A stretch of 64,000 nucleotides of DNA from positions 12,971,069-13,035,068 of the forward strand of contig OY741275.1 of assembly GCA_963514095.1 (NCBI GenBank). Reading direction: 5' to 3'. The position numbers and the translations under genes were made by a program. The DNA is from Eutrigla gurnardus. Taxonomy: Eukaryota > Chordata > Actinopteri > Perciformes > Triglidae. A model generated the notes under the pieces. The model did no database searches. It was not told the origin of the DNA and was given only the letters and a program-made list of their open reading frames with translations. Below, piece by piece: positions 24,301 through 35,554 of this stretch; the first letter of the stretch is position 1; each line of letters opens with the position of its first letter.

Positions 24301-24413
24301 TAAAGCTCCTTATGTGAGCAGTGACTCGTGACATTTCCAGGGACACAGAGGGAAGCTCAGGGAGGCGGAGAGCGAGGCTCATCTGGAAACGGGCAACAGT
24401 GAGGGACAGTGGA

Positions 24414-24414
<1 letters not shown>

Positions 24415-24487
<73 letters not shown>
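24415..24487. repeat. (TG)n microsatellite
   Basis: About 36 TG units, uninterrupted. Confidence 0.98.
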
Positions 24488-24488
<1 letters not shown>

Positions 24489-25527
24489 TGTTTGTGTGTA
24501 ACGGACAGATAAACAGAGACAATGAGGGCGAGCAGAGAGGAAGCTGAAGGAATCAGCAGCCACCTGAAGCTCCAGGAGAGTGACAGCAGTGTTCAGATAC
24601 AGAGGAGAGAAGAGCTGCAGGTTCTACATTTCTTATTCCCCCACTGTAAAGATGTATTAGCCCTGCTGGTATCACGGTGTTAGGGATGGTAATGTCGGTC
24701 AGTCCACCACTTTGGTTCAGAAATATCTAAACTGTTCCGTGGATTGCCACACAAGTTTTCACTCAACCACCTGGATTGAGACCAAATATTATGCAGATGA
24801 CTTATTGATCTGTAGAGACACCATTTCAATTTCTAAAAATATCTATCTTTTTGGGCAATATACAACTTGTAAGGACATGACATGTGATGTAAAATGTTGA
24901 CCCCGGTTAATGTTTGTGTTCTAATTCCTGGCAAAAATGGACACAGGTACATGATTTTAAGGTGGAAAGTACTCTTGCAAAAGTTGCTTCAGTATAACTT
25001 CTCTTCTCAAATTTAGAATGCGTTACCCCTTTGGTAAACACTGAACTTTCACTACTGTGTTCCTCATAAATCAATTTTAATTACACAGGGGTAACACATC
25101 CCTTTAGGAAAGGTACAGAATCCTCCCAAGTGAGTTTTATGACGCTGCTACAGAATTTCCCTGAAGATACCGATTCAGCAAGGAAACTGTTCTGGAGCCA
25201 ACAGGAGGATTGGACCACTGTGGAAAAAGTTTTCACTTGCTGTTGGCCATACAGCTTTTCCACCATTAGTAAGGTTTGGCTAACTGACTGACTTTTGAGC
25301 AAAACATTTTTAAGTTTAGGATGTATTGTGTGGCATCTCTGAATCCGTTTGAGGTTTTATTTGTCTGGTTATGTTTGCTTAGCTCTTCTTCCTCTCTGTT
25401 GTACTCAGGACTGTCTTGCAAAATAAGTATTGATCTCAGTGGGATAACCTGATTAAATACAGGCTATATGAATTATGCTTTTTATATCTTATACAAGCAG
25501 AGTGCAAAGCATGTTTATACCCATTTG

Positions 25528-25587
25528 GCATAAAACAAACATCTGGTTGCTGGACCCCCGTCCAGCAACCAGATGTTTGTTTTATGC
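25528..25587 (+). repeat. Perfect inverted repeat: 28-bp arms, 4-base loop
   Basis: The left arm 25528..25555 (GCATAAAACAAACATCTGGT then TGCTGGAC) is the exact reverse complement of 25560..25587; the loop is CCCC. It would form a 60-nt hairpin with no mismatch. It could be a recent replication template-switch product, a small-RNA hairpin or an assembly artefact. ATGCTTTATG reiterations follow immediately. Confidence 0.97.
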
Positions 25588-26231
25588 TTTATGCTTTATG
25601 TTTTATATCCTGGATTATTCACTGATTTTGCAGTCATGTCTTTTAGATTGGTCTTATGTCTCAAATCTAAACTGAAGACTTCAGCCTTGACCTCACAAAA
25701 TAACCTTAACTGCAGGTCCACTTCTTAGCTTTAGCATTTATGACCACCTGTTATCACGTGATGACAAATTAACCAAAACTTTAGTTAAAATGATGAGTCT
25801 ACTGTGTGCCCTAAAGGGATCTATGAGTCGACAGGGTGCATTCACCCTCCAGACAGGGTGGTAGGCGGTGGGTGGTCGGTTGGGTTGTCAACATGGGCCC
25901 AACAGCAGGGTCTCCGCTCACTTCCTGCCATGACTTCTTCTTTCATTTCCTTGTATACAGATACTTTCATCACCTTTCATTCATCAGCACTTCAGATAAA
26001 CACATCACTGTCAACAACGCTGAACTCCCCCAATCGCTGCTTCTCTCCATCTGCCTGCAGAGTCATGCATGAACTGTGACACAACTGAGGTCACATCGCC
26101 ACAATTAAAAGCACCTGATGTTATTTCTTCACGCTGTCATTTGAATTAGATTTGGGCCGCTTTCTTCTGCAGAGTGAATGAAGCCTTAAACATGCAGGCC
26201 GTTGCAGACCACATAACAATTCAAACACTTT

Positions 26232-26243
26232 GGGGGGGGGGGG
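26232..26243. repeat. Poly-G run
   Basis: Twelve consecutive G, about 90 bases downstream (on the minus strand) of the htr2a exon donor. Confidence 0.9.
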
Positions 26244-26333
26244 AATAAGCGCTGTGTGCCTGACTCATTGAAGTCATTAACACACCAAATGTCAGCTAAA
26301 TGAAGCCCAATATCAGTGTCACTCAGAGCTTAC

Positions 26334-26846
26334 CATAGAGAATGGTCACCATGGAGACCGGCATGACCAGGATGCCGAGGAGCATGTCAGCGACTGCCAG
26401 AGACATCAAGAAATAGTTAGTGGCATTTTGCAGCTTCTTCTCCAGGGAGACTGCCAGGATCACCAGGATGTTGCCCATGACCGTGACGGCGATGACGACT
26501 AATATTAGAAGCGCCGCCCAGTTCTTCTCCACCGCCATCTCTTGTTGAGGACACTGAGACCGGTAAATCCCTCCGCCCTCCTCGACGTAAACTCCTTGGA
26601 TGTCAGGGTAAGACCAGTTCCCTATCTGTATGTCAATGCCACGACGGACTGCATCATTCCCGCGACACCCCGAGTTTGTGGCGTTAGTGCCTTCCTCAAA
26701 TCCACGTGGAGACCAGGTGTTGGACTCCAGAGTAGTAACAGCTCTGACGGTGGTGGAGACCAACTCTGACACGTTGCCACCAAGCAGGTTCATGGTGTCA
26801 GCTGGGTAACGCCGTCACAGCCGGAGACAGAAATGCCTCAGGACCG
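26334..26846 (-). CDS. htr2a: 5-HT2A-type serotonin receptor, first coding exon (partial gene)
   Basis: Class A G-protein-coupled receptor for serotonin; the family signals through Gq/phospholipase C at the plasma membrane. Coding starts at the ATG whose first base is 26793 (ACACCATGA, favourable Kozak) and runs 153 codons plus one base to 26334, where a GTAAGC donor follows (phase 1). A TTTCCCCGGCAG acceptor places the exon start near 26846, giving about 53 bases of 5' UTR. The roughly 90-residue tail has N-glycosylation sequons at N7, N37 and N59. TM1 spans about 92-117 with GN at 107-108 (N1.50); intracellular loop 1 reads SLEKKLQNATNYF; TM2 contains LAVAD with D136 (2.50) and ends VTILYG. 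ILYG, rather than AILYD (2C) or TIMFE (2B), supports the 2A paralog. Those comparisons are from memory. The teleost ohnolog (aa or ab) cannot be decided. TM3-TM7 are not in the window. Confidence 0.92.
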
Positions 26847-28230
26847 CTGCCGGGGAAATGAGTCAGAGTGGAGCAAGAAAGAGGAAAGTCTTGTCATCTT
26901 TTACTCACTCTCCATTTCCTTTCCCCAGGTGAAAGCCATTAGTATAACACTGTCTATCGCTTGAGTAATGAATTGCATTTCAAGATGTGCCGTCGGCTGT
27001 TTACTCCATCATCTCAGAGCAAACTCTCAAGCCTCGGATCTGTCAAAGGGTCGACAGATGAATATGTGCAAACAAAGGTAGCTGCTGAATTCAGCATGAC
27101 AAAAAGAGCAGCTGTTTGATCTCAAAGGACAATGTTGACGGAATTAGAATGCGATTGTTTTGGTTAAAACGGTGACTGTGTGCAGCCCCGTCCCGCAGAC
27201 CTGGAAAACAAACACAAAGAAGTGTGCCAGTTGGACTCGACTCAAAATATTCCAAACCAATTGTTGGAGCGATTTTGACTCACATGTTTTCAGTCATTTA
27301 AAAAAAAAAAGAAGAAGAAAAAAATAAGGAAAACTCTTCTCATCTTCTGATTGTAGAATCCATTTGAAGCTGGAGCGATGGGGGACACAGTTGCAGGTTT
27401 CTCACCCTTGAAGTCTGGGCTTGTCAAAGCTGCACTCATAATAAAAACATTAGGCCCATCTGAAGTCTCGGATCTTACAAATCTGAACTTCTTCTCCTCC
27501 AAGTCTCTGTTTCTGTTCAAACAGATGAAGACGGCCTTTTAGTCTTTGGTTTTCATGACGCACACAGTCGAGAATGTAAGAAAAAGAGGACACATTTTTT
27601 GCATTTTCATCCTTTAAAGGACTGAAGGTATCATTTGTCAAGGTGGGTTGACCCTTCACTACCTACCTGCACAGATGTACAGTAATTACTGCGTATGTGT
27701 GCGAGTATCCTCGAGTGTCCTTGCTGTCTTGTCTCGAATCATCCCTGCACCTGTGAGAGTGCGTCTTCAGCCGACAGAGATTGATGATGAACATGATGAT
27801 ATTTGACGTGTGTGTTACCTCGCAAACTTTCTCTCTCTTTACACTTCAAACACACTCAGCTTGTCAATGACAAAGTCCTGACTAATAGCAAAAATATTCC
27901 TCTTGTACAAAAACAATGTCAGCCCTCCAGGTCTCAAATAATAATATGCATGTCAGTCACTCTCCGTATCCTTCACGGACCACCGCGGATCTGGTTCAGT
28001 ATTCCTTTTGCTTCATAAATCTTCAGATTTTTAGTACCTTCATATTTTCTTCGTAGGATATTTCCACATCTCTCTGCTAAAGGAAAACCAAAAGAAGAAG
28101 AAGAAGAAGGAGTTCCTTTGCAAAGCATCAACACACAGAAGAGGCTTCGGTGGATTCCAGGTTTCCAGAGAGTGTCGGTAAGTTGTTGAGTCGTCTACAG
28201 TGATGAGCAAGCGCTGAATGATTTTCTGCT
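26847..28230. other. htr2a 5' intron or upstream flank; no gene seen
   Basis: Lies immediately 5' of the htr2a coding exon. The exon-proximal side shows a pyrimidine-rich acceptor on the minus strand. No further exon is recognised. Confidence 0.4.
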
Positions 28231-28239
28231 TTCACTCTC

Positions 28240-28510
28240 CTCCCTGCTTCTCACATTCAGCCCCTCACTCTCTATCCCTCTCTCTCTCACTGTGCTCTCT
28301 CTCTCTCCCTCTCGCTTTACCCAGGGTATCGCTCCCTCGTACCGTATTGGCTCTCGCTCTCCAGTTTAAGCGTCTCTCATTCTCTCTCACATTCATTGCA
28401 TCCCGTTCTCTCTTTTGCTTAATCTCTAAGTCCCATTCTCTCTGCTTCTTCCCATCAACTGCACTCTCTGGACCTCCCTGTATCTCTCTCTGCCCATCAA
28501 GTTTCTTTCC
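28240..28510 (+). repeat. Polypyrimidine (TCTC-rich) low-complexity tract
   Basis: Strong C/T strand bias with many CTCTCT runs. The 111-codon plus frame through it is Ser/Leu-rich low complexity, not a gene. Confidence 0.8.
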
Positions 28511-28536
28511 AAACATACCGCACATTTTAGCTGCAG

Positions 28537-29520
28537 GTGATGGTTCGGAGTAAAATGCAACCTAGATAATTTCCACCATGACATCCAGCCAAATACCCCC
28601 TCAGAAGCATTTTTAGCGATGGTCAACATTGGTCAAGATAGCCGCTATCAGCCAAATGGCTTAGTACTGGCGCGATGGTACATTATGTATATCTAGTAAA
28701 TTACCCCACTTATAATGCATGGAATGTTACCAAACTTCTGCAGTAGTACACATAGGGTCTGTACTCACAAAACGAGGCATTTGGAAGTTTGTAAGTACAT
28801 CAGGAGTTTATTTAAAAGAACACTTGCCTGATAGCTTCTATCCTAAGCTGCTAACGTACCGCTGCGTCGACGCCACTTCCGTGTTAACCACGCTGTTGCC
28901 GTCACGCGAGTTTCACGCAAGAGTATGAAAAAGTTTTGCTGAATTTTTATAAATGCTTGTATTTCAGGTCAACACATTTTTATAAATGCTTGTATTATCA
29001 CGTCAACAAGTGTTGACAAGTGTTGACCTGATAATACAAGCATTCGGCCATTCGGCTGATAGCCCTATCTTGACCAATGTTGACCATCGCTAAAAATGCT
29101 TCTGAGGGGGTATTTGGCTGGATGTTGACAAAGTTCTCCGTCTACACAAACAACGGAACAATGCTTCTCTGATGACACATCACAAACAACTGTATAAAAA
29201 GCCCTTCTCAAGATTGAAGACTTGGTCAGACTCTTAAGGAGTCTGCCCCTATCTGGCCAGATAGTTTGCTCTGAAGCTGTATGTCGGTGATGCGGTCCGC
29301 TTGGACACCCTGTTTGCGAGGGCTTTGACTTATTAGACTTTGTCTGTTTACGGTCTGTCTGTAGCGACTGCTAGCCTGTTTTGGACTCTTTATAGAATAA
29401 ATTACTAAAAGCGCTGTTAGGAGTTGTATTCTTATTTCTCATCAGGTGATCATAAACTGATTTCCACCACAGATGTCATGGTGGAAATTACCTAGGGTGC
29501 ATTTTACTCCGAACCATCAC
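28537..29520. mobile_element. Long-terminal-inverted-repeat (foldback-like) element, split by a solo LTR
   Basis: The left arm 28537..28659 begins GTGATGGTTCGGAGTAAAAT. Its reverse complement is found in two pieces, 29048..29125 and 29477..29520, separated by a solo LTR. Removing the LTR restores arms of about 123 bases with only a few mismatches. A second internal hairpin (24-bp arms 28985..29008 and 29021..29044, one mismatch) adjoins the right arm, and two 33-base direct units lie at 28944..29010. The non-repeated interior is 28660..28943. No transposase ORF and no convincing target duplication are seen. Confidence 0.85.
29126..29471 (+). mobile_element. Solo LTR of an LTR retrotransposon (346 bp)
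   Basis: Starts TGACAAAGTTCTCC, ends TTTCCACCACA (TG...CA) and is flanked by GATGT at 29121..29125 and 29472..29476. It has a TATA-like TATAAAAA at about 29193 and AATAAA at 29396..29401, in the order expected for U3-R-U5. The pre-insertion site is recoverable because the mirror arm of the host foldback element keeps it uninterrupted. No internal retroviral-type genes adjoin it. Confidence 0.85.
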
Positions 29521-29529
29521 TTGAATATC

Positions 29530-32500
29530 CAGAGAATCGGCAAAAGAAAATGCTAATTAATTAATTAAAGGGCTCCATCATCTGTCACCACTGTTGCATC
29601 ATCAGTCAGATGTCGACCGAGATTTAGCTAAAGTTTTTGGTGAAATTCCAGAAAAATATTCGTGCTATGTGTGCTAGGATGTTAAAATTTTAAAACTTTA
29701 ATATTAGATGAAACACGTTGATCACAGGGATAGTAAATTGATTGATACAAGCATTGTCAATTTTGCTAAAAAGGTAGCTCCACCTTAAAAAATGACAGCA
29801 GCCCAGATGATCTTTTTGAAATCAACCAAAGTCTCAGGGGAAAAGCTTTTGAAAAGTGACACACGGATAGTATTTTTACTACAAAAATAAATGGGAAAAC
29901 AAAAAATGGACCTGATCATTGAGGTGTTGGACATTTGCTATGATTTGAGTAATGTTGTCCAATGGACTTTGTTTTGTGGTTTTTCAGTTGGTGCCATAAA
30001 CCAGAGGTCAAAGCTCAAATGATGGAAAACAATGTGGAAAACATGATGGAATTATTATGCGCTTAAAAAATACTACTTAGCAAGGTAAAATAACATTTGT
30101 TGTTGTCTCTGTCAGAATCAACTGAATTAAACACTCACTGCTCTCATAGCATCAGAAAAAAATGAAACATCCACTGTCCACTACCTGCTCAGCAGCAAAC
30201 AGCAGGCTGAGTGACCAGCTGATGACCATAGTGGAGCATTCAACAGCTAAACACACACATATCTCCCTCTGGATTTGGTAGAGGCCAAAAACAGAGCTAA
30301 AAGAGAGAGAATTCAGCTGGAGCTCCTCTCCACGATGACAGAGCTGTTGGGTAACCGACAGAAATGATGGCAGGGAAACTCACGCAGCGTAACTGATGCA
30401 GGAGAACGCTCTGCAGTCATGAGGACAGGCAGACAGAAACCAGGAAGTGCAGAGGCTGAACTCAAAGACAGAAGGCCGTGGCGGGAAGATCAGAGCAGAG
30501 CGGAGTCGTGAACAGGAACAAAGCAAAGAAGAAAGGCACTCTGTGAGAACTTAAACATTACATAAAAAATACATTTTTTTTGCATTTGATGTTGTTTATT
30601 CATCACATCCAGGTGTATAAAGGTCTATATGTCAATGTGTGTCTCTTAATGCAGCTGTAATCCAATACTCACCTGCCATGTTTAAAGACAGTTTAGGTGC
30701 CATGATAGCAAGAAGAGCTTTAAACTGCCAACCACAGTTTATGTCTCCAAAAAGAGGGAATTTTAATCAAAAGGTGAGGACTTTCCAAAAATGCCTGTAT
30801 ACATCACCTCACGTATGTCTGCAACATCATGTAGGCTACCGTTGATTATGAAATACTGGCTGGGGCCCCATTTTGTGCCTCATGCATTCACATCACAATA
30901 CCCAGTGATATTGATGAACCCAAAGGTTGCTTCACAACATCAACTGCTTTTCTGTGGAAGATTATAAACAGTATTACAGTATGTTTACTCCTTACCTGGT
31001 GATTGTTTCATTTAAAAAATAAATGTTATATTTATATACACATACTGCCACATATCCGAACTGGCCAGACTAGTTAACATCAGAGTACTAGAATTATCTG
31101 TGAAACACACATTATTTTTGTTAAAAAGTGAATCTGAGTATGACATGATGGTTGGAAACTTCCGCTTCAGAAAAATGAAGCACTGCTAAAGTGCCGTAAA
31201 CTTGCATTCTCTTTAATGGCCATCAGGGGGCGACTCTTCTGATTACAAAAAGAAGTCCTTTTGCATGTGTGTATAAGAAAATGACCCTACTTCTTGCTTG
31301 ATTTATTATCTCAGTAAAGATTGTAAACATGAGTTAATGTTTTCAATCGCTAGTTTCAAGTCTTCTTCAATCCAGCATGATGTTCATTCAGTAGATCATG
31401 GTCCCAAGGTTTATGATGCATATAACATAACTAACCTACTGTAATGAGGATGGTATGTGAGAATGCAAGGTAGTTACAACTTGACAGGAGCCATTGTTTC
31501 AGCTACAAACAATTTAATATTTAGATTATGTAATTCCTTGGATCTGCTGACATTTCCCTTCAGGTGAAGTAAGAAGCTGTTTTATGCTCCAGAACAGCTG
31601 CTGAAATAAACAGCTGCTAAAATAAAGAGCCATTATCACACAGAAGCTGGTCAATGAGCCAAACACATTTATAGGAAAATCACATGAAAGATCTCTCCCC
31701 CTCGTTCTCATTTTCTTGAGCTGAACATCTGTCTCTGTCTGACTCATACGTTGACGTCACAGTATAATGTGTTAATATTGCCATTTCTTTGTTTGCCATG
31801 TGTTTTTCTGACACTTAGAATGAAGACCATTTTCAGTTTGTTTTCATACTGTACACACACTGTTCATGTTTTACTAATAAAAATAAATGTCTAAGTTCAT
31901 GTTTAACTCAAAAAGCAAATGAACATGAATTGATCAATTAAAGTCTAACTTTGAAGAAGCTTTCTGATTTTGGTATTGTGTACATATTGCATGTATTTTG
32001 GATTTGCACCTTATTGCTACTATTATCTTAAATGTGTCCCACTTTGTAATGCAACTGATGCACAGCAAATTCCCTCAGACATAAGTCGTTTTATCTTATC
32101 ATATGAGCTGTGTTTCACCATTTCAATGTATTTAGTTTTCTCTGCTATAGTATAAACTACTCCACACTGGAAAAGGGGGCACTAAAAACAACAACAACCA
32201 TTAATAAAAATGAATTGCTTTGAGATGTTTGTTTGTTATGAGTAACAAAATCTGCAAGATGCATTGTCTCACAGCAAGTGTCTATATCTCACTGAAATGT
32301 TCGTTGTTAGGTGATTGAGTCTTCTAATAAGTGTTAGCAGATATTTTGAGGAGTCATTTTGACAAATATACTTCGACAATTTCAACATTTTTGCAGAGCA
32401 CAACTGGGGGAATTGTTGCTGACACTTATGAATACAAATCTTGAAATTAATCCTTAAGCTGCTTCTGCTGATTAATTAAGATATTTCAGTTTAAATTTAG

Positions 32501-32600
32501 GGATATTAAGTGTCCAGCATGACTCAGACTGAATGAATGAAGAGGCTCTCTCGCTCTACCTCATGCTCCCTCTCAGTCAGAAGGGTAATTACTGTCCCCC
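29530..32600. other. No gene seen; flank or intron
   Basis: Mostly AT-rich unassigned sequence. It holds a CTCF-like core at 31220..31234 in a common 'CATCAGGGGGCGAC' repeat scrap, and a strong minus-strand GTGAGT donor near 30383 that could end an upstream non-coding exon. Confidence 0.35.
31220..31234 (+). promoter_or_regulatory. CTCF-like core motif in a repeat scrap
   Basis: CCATCAGGGGGCGAC resembles the vertebrate CTCF core (CCANNAGGGGGCGC). The surrounding words (TTAATGGCCATCAGG, ACAAAAAGAAGTC) recur in fish genomes, so it is probably repeat-borne. Confidence 0.3.
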
Positions 32601-32615
32601 TCGTTGACTCACTGA

Positions 32616-33266
32616 GGACTAGATTTACTAACACATTTGCGCCCACTGCAATCCGTTCGCAACAAGCACAAAGCATGGAACGATACTTACAAACAGGCAC
32701 ACTTGAGTAAAATTGCAGATTGCCTACCATATGAGCGGAAAGATGCAAGTTGCGCTTTCAATATGCGCTCGTGGGAGGGTCGTGAGGAAAGTGGGAGTTC
32801 CCCGCAAAATGATAGGAGGATAAGCGTTGCTCAGAGGTCCATAGTCAGTTGTTCGTCTTTTGCTGGTGGCGACATCATTTGGTTTCCGTTCTGGCCGTTC
32901 TATTCATTGTGCAAACCAGTTCTTTCTGTCTCCTTTCGCAGTTTTGCTGCACATTACTCGACATGAATTTCTGGTGGACCTGAACCGGTTATCGTCGCCT
33001 TTTCCCTGTTGTATGCTACCATTTCCTTGGTTCGCCACTTTATGTGCTTTTTAGCGCTTTCTTTGTGTCGTTTCAAGATCCGTGTTCGATACATGCAGGC
33101 CCATTCATTGCTCTTTCAGAGGCGCGGTAATTATGCTGGAGGGCAGAGTATGCACTGTTTGCCCAATTGTCAGGTTTGATAAATACTACGTAAAATGAGG
33201 AAGCACAGCATGCAAACTCGCATTAACAAACGCAGCGCAATCTGCGCCAGTCTTAGTAAATCTACC
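32616..33266. mobile_element. Harbinger-like MITE, 651 bp, TGA target duplication
   Basis: The left end GGACTAGATTTACTAACACA and the reverse complement of the right end GGTAGATTTACTAAGACTGG pair imperfectly over about 25 bases. TGA flanks at 32613..32615 and 33267..33269 fit a 3-bp target-site duplication. The interior is comparatively CpG-rich and has a 109-codon plus frame with no recognised domain. Superfamily is inferred from the 3-bp duplication and the GG start. Confidence 0.7.
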
Positions 33267-33539
33267 TGAGTCTCAAAGTGTCTCTTACACTAATTTACTT
33301 AATCTTCTCTTTCGAGCTGACTGTGAAACTCTCTCTGGCTCCGTTTCTCTCCATTTCCATTTTCTGATTTGTTTCCTGCCCATCTCTGCAGCGCCAGCAG
33401 GATTCACACCGCAGTCACAATGTGGGCACTTGAGAGACAGACAGGGAAGGTAGGGAGAGAGAGACGGGATGACCCTGGATTTCAATCCAGGTCACTGTGG
33501 TAACAACTTTGGATCTTTGACAGTACTCTTTTTTTTTTA

Positions 33540-33606
33540 AACTTTTTTAGTAAAAGTAGTACTACAGTGTGAAAGCCGTTTTCCAAATAAAACTCCTGCA
33601 TTCAAA
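33540..33606 (+). repeat. Relic of the 'CAGTGGTGGAAG' MITE family (interior)
   Basis: AGTAAAAGTAGTACTACAGT, then AAATAAAACTCCTGCATTCA resembles the interior of a fish hAT-like MITE family; other pieces occur at 39955, 45607 and 63270. Recognition is from memory of the family consensus. Confidence 0.45.
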
Positions 33607-34739
33607 AAAATAATGGACTGGCCTGTTTCAGAGTATTGGATACTAACTGGTGCGTTGGTCAGCTCATTTGAATTATTTTATGCATACTGTTCCGTCCTCG
33701 GCATGTCTAAACGCCCTGGTGGCCAGCTAAACTCTTTCCCAAACACCAAGACTCTGCTGATAACTTTCTCACTTCCACAGGTTTATTGGCGCACAAGGGA
33801 AAAGGTGAAACTGCAACACAGATAAAAAGGGCAGAGAAATCAGTGCCACTCTTTTTCAACTACACATGAATAAAGCTCATTTCCAATCCACTTTTACATG
33901 TTGCATTACTTTTTGTCTCAAATGAATAAACAAGGATAATTACATGTTTACAACATTCTTATTGGTCATTACAACCCTTTTACCGTCTTCAAAATGACAC
34001 ACGTGTGACCTAGCATGGCATTCGTATAGCCGTAATACATTCGTACCATCTTTAGAAGATACTTTACAAAACTTCACATTTCTGTCAAAATAGCGATCAA
34101 TACTTTTAAAGGAAATCAAAATACAAAGAATACATACCAAAGATGCTATGTCAAACGTAAGATGAAGATAGATTTGTTTGGAATGCACTGGATTTACGAT
34201 ACTTGAATGAAATGCTGAAAAAAGCTAGACTCCTACGGGTCACACGATTGGCCAAAAAGAGTCATGTGATCTTAAAGTGAACACATCCTGAATACAAACA
34301 CAGAGGAAATGCATATTCCTGGAACACATTAGAATTCTGCAATGCTGCTTACATGTAAAGTATGAATTGTTTTCTGTAACATTGAACTTAATGTTTTTTT
34401 TTTACATTTTCTCACACATAAAAAAACACATACATCTTCAGTTAATTGTAGTTTGTGTTAATAATCAAATATAATAGTAATAATAATAATAATCTAATAC
34501 TATATTTTAATAGTATAATGTAACGGAAAATGTATCAAAAGTTGAGTAACTAACAATGAAAACTATACTATGGAGAAGTATTGACATGTAAATCTACTGA
34601 ATAGCAGAGGCAAAAATTGTGCTTGATTTCATGAAATTCTTAAGGATTGTAACTTCAAATAGATGTTGATTCTGCACTCTTATCTTGTGTATGGATGAGA
34701 AATGTATCTCTCATCAAAGAGATAAGTATCCTTGATAGG

Positions 34740-34741
<2 letters not shown>

Positions 34742-34772
<31 letters not shown>

Positions 34773-34782
34773 CACACACACA
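34742..34782. repeat. (AC)n microsatellite
   Basis: About 19 AC units with one GG interruption. Confidence 0.96.
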
Positions 34783-35492
34783 TCTCTGCAGAGATAAGCA
34801 AGAATGAATAGGCATTCAAGATAATTTAGCAATAGATGGACAGAAGAGATACATGTTTTGAGTCAAGGGGGAGAGGAGATAAATAGGAAAGGAGGGATGA
34901 AGAAGAGACATAAACAACTAACTCCTACAAAACAGGCACAAATATATGCACACAGTGAAACAAACACACAGTAAATGCATTTTTGAGGTTAGTGTTTCTT
35001 AAATATTCTTTAGTTATGCAGAGCCAGGGAGAGAGAGAGAGGGGGGGGATTCTTCATTTTTTTAAATAGTCCATGCTCTGCAATGAAATACATTCTACTC
35101 TAGTCTTGTAAACGTAAAATCAGACAAATTAATCGTGGTCGTGGTTATGTATTTTTTTGTAAACAAGTGGTAATCTTGTGGTGGTGCAGCACACAGCAGC
35201 AACACTGACAGCAAAGAAGTTATAATTATCCAGTTATACTGTCTCTTCAGTCTCTACATCCTGTCTGTGTGTACTGTTAATCAGTAGCATCCCATAATTC
35301 ATAAAAATATATTAAAGCCATTAAGCTAGTACACAGTCCCATTATGAGCTGTTCATTTCCTTGACATCACACTGACAACCTGCGGTAGGAAATTGCTTTT
35401 GCAGCTTAAATGACACAATCTGAATTATTGCAGGGTAAAATGCATCACCAATCAATGCTGAACGGGGAGACTTCCACAGGGTCGAGGGACTG

Positions 35493-35494
<2 letters not shown>

Positions 35495-35553
<59 letters not shown>
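35495..35553. repeat. (GT)n microsatellite
   Basis: About 29 GT units. Confidence 0.98.

Positions 35554-35554
<1 letters not shown>

Larger units (their letters stand above)
1..26333 (-). other. htr2a: Inferred first coding intron of htr2a (at least 26.3 kb)
   Basis: Starts at the GT donor immediately downstream of the exon ending at 26334. I looked on the minus strand for the next 5-HT2 exon (WPLP, [22 protein letters not shown], DRY motif) and for the last exon (TM5-TM7, NPxxY) and saw neither. The acceptor should therefore lie left of position 1. The interval is repeat-rich and holds the LINE, SINE and Harbinger relics listed separately. A missed, very diverged exon cannot be excluded without translated alignment. 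Confidence 0.6.

Noticed and set aside
28218..28553. 111-codon Ser/Leu-rich plus-strand frame.
   Set aside because: It reads through a TCTC-rich low-complexity tract and continues into the arm of the foldback element.
32637..32966. 109-codon frame inside the GATTTACTAA-ended MITE.
   Set aside because: No transposase motif or conserved domain; MITE interiors often keep chance frames.
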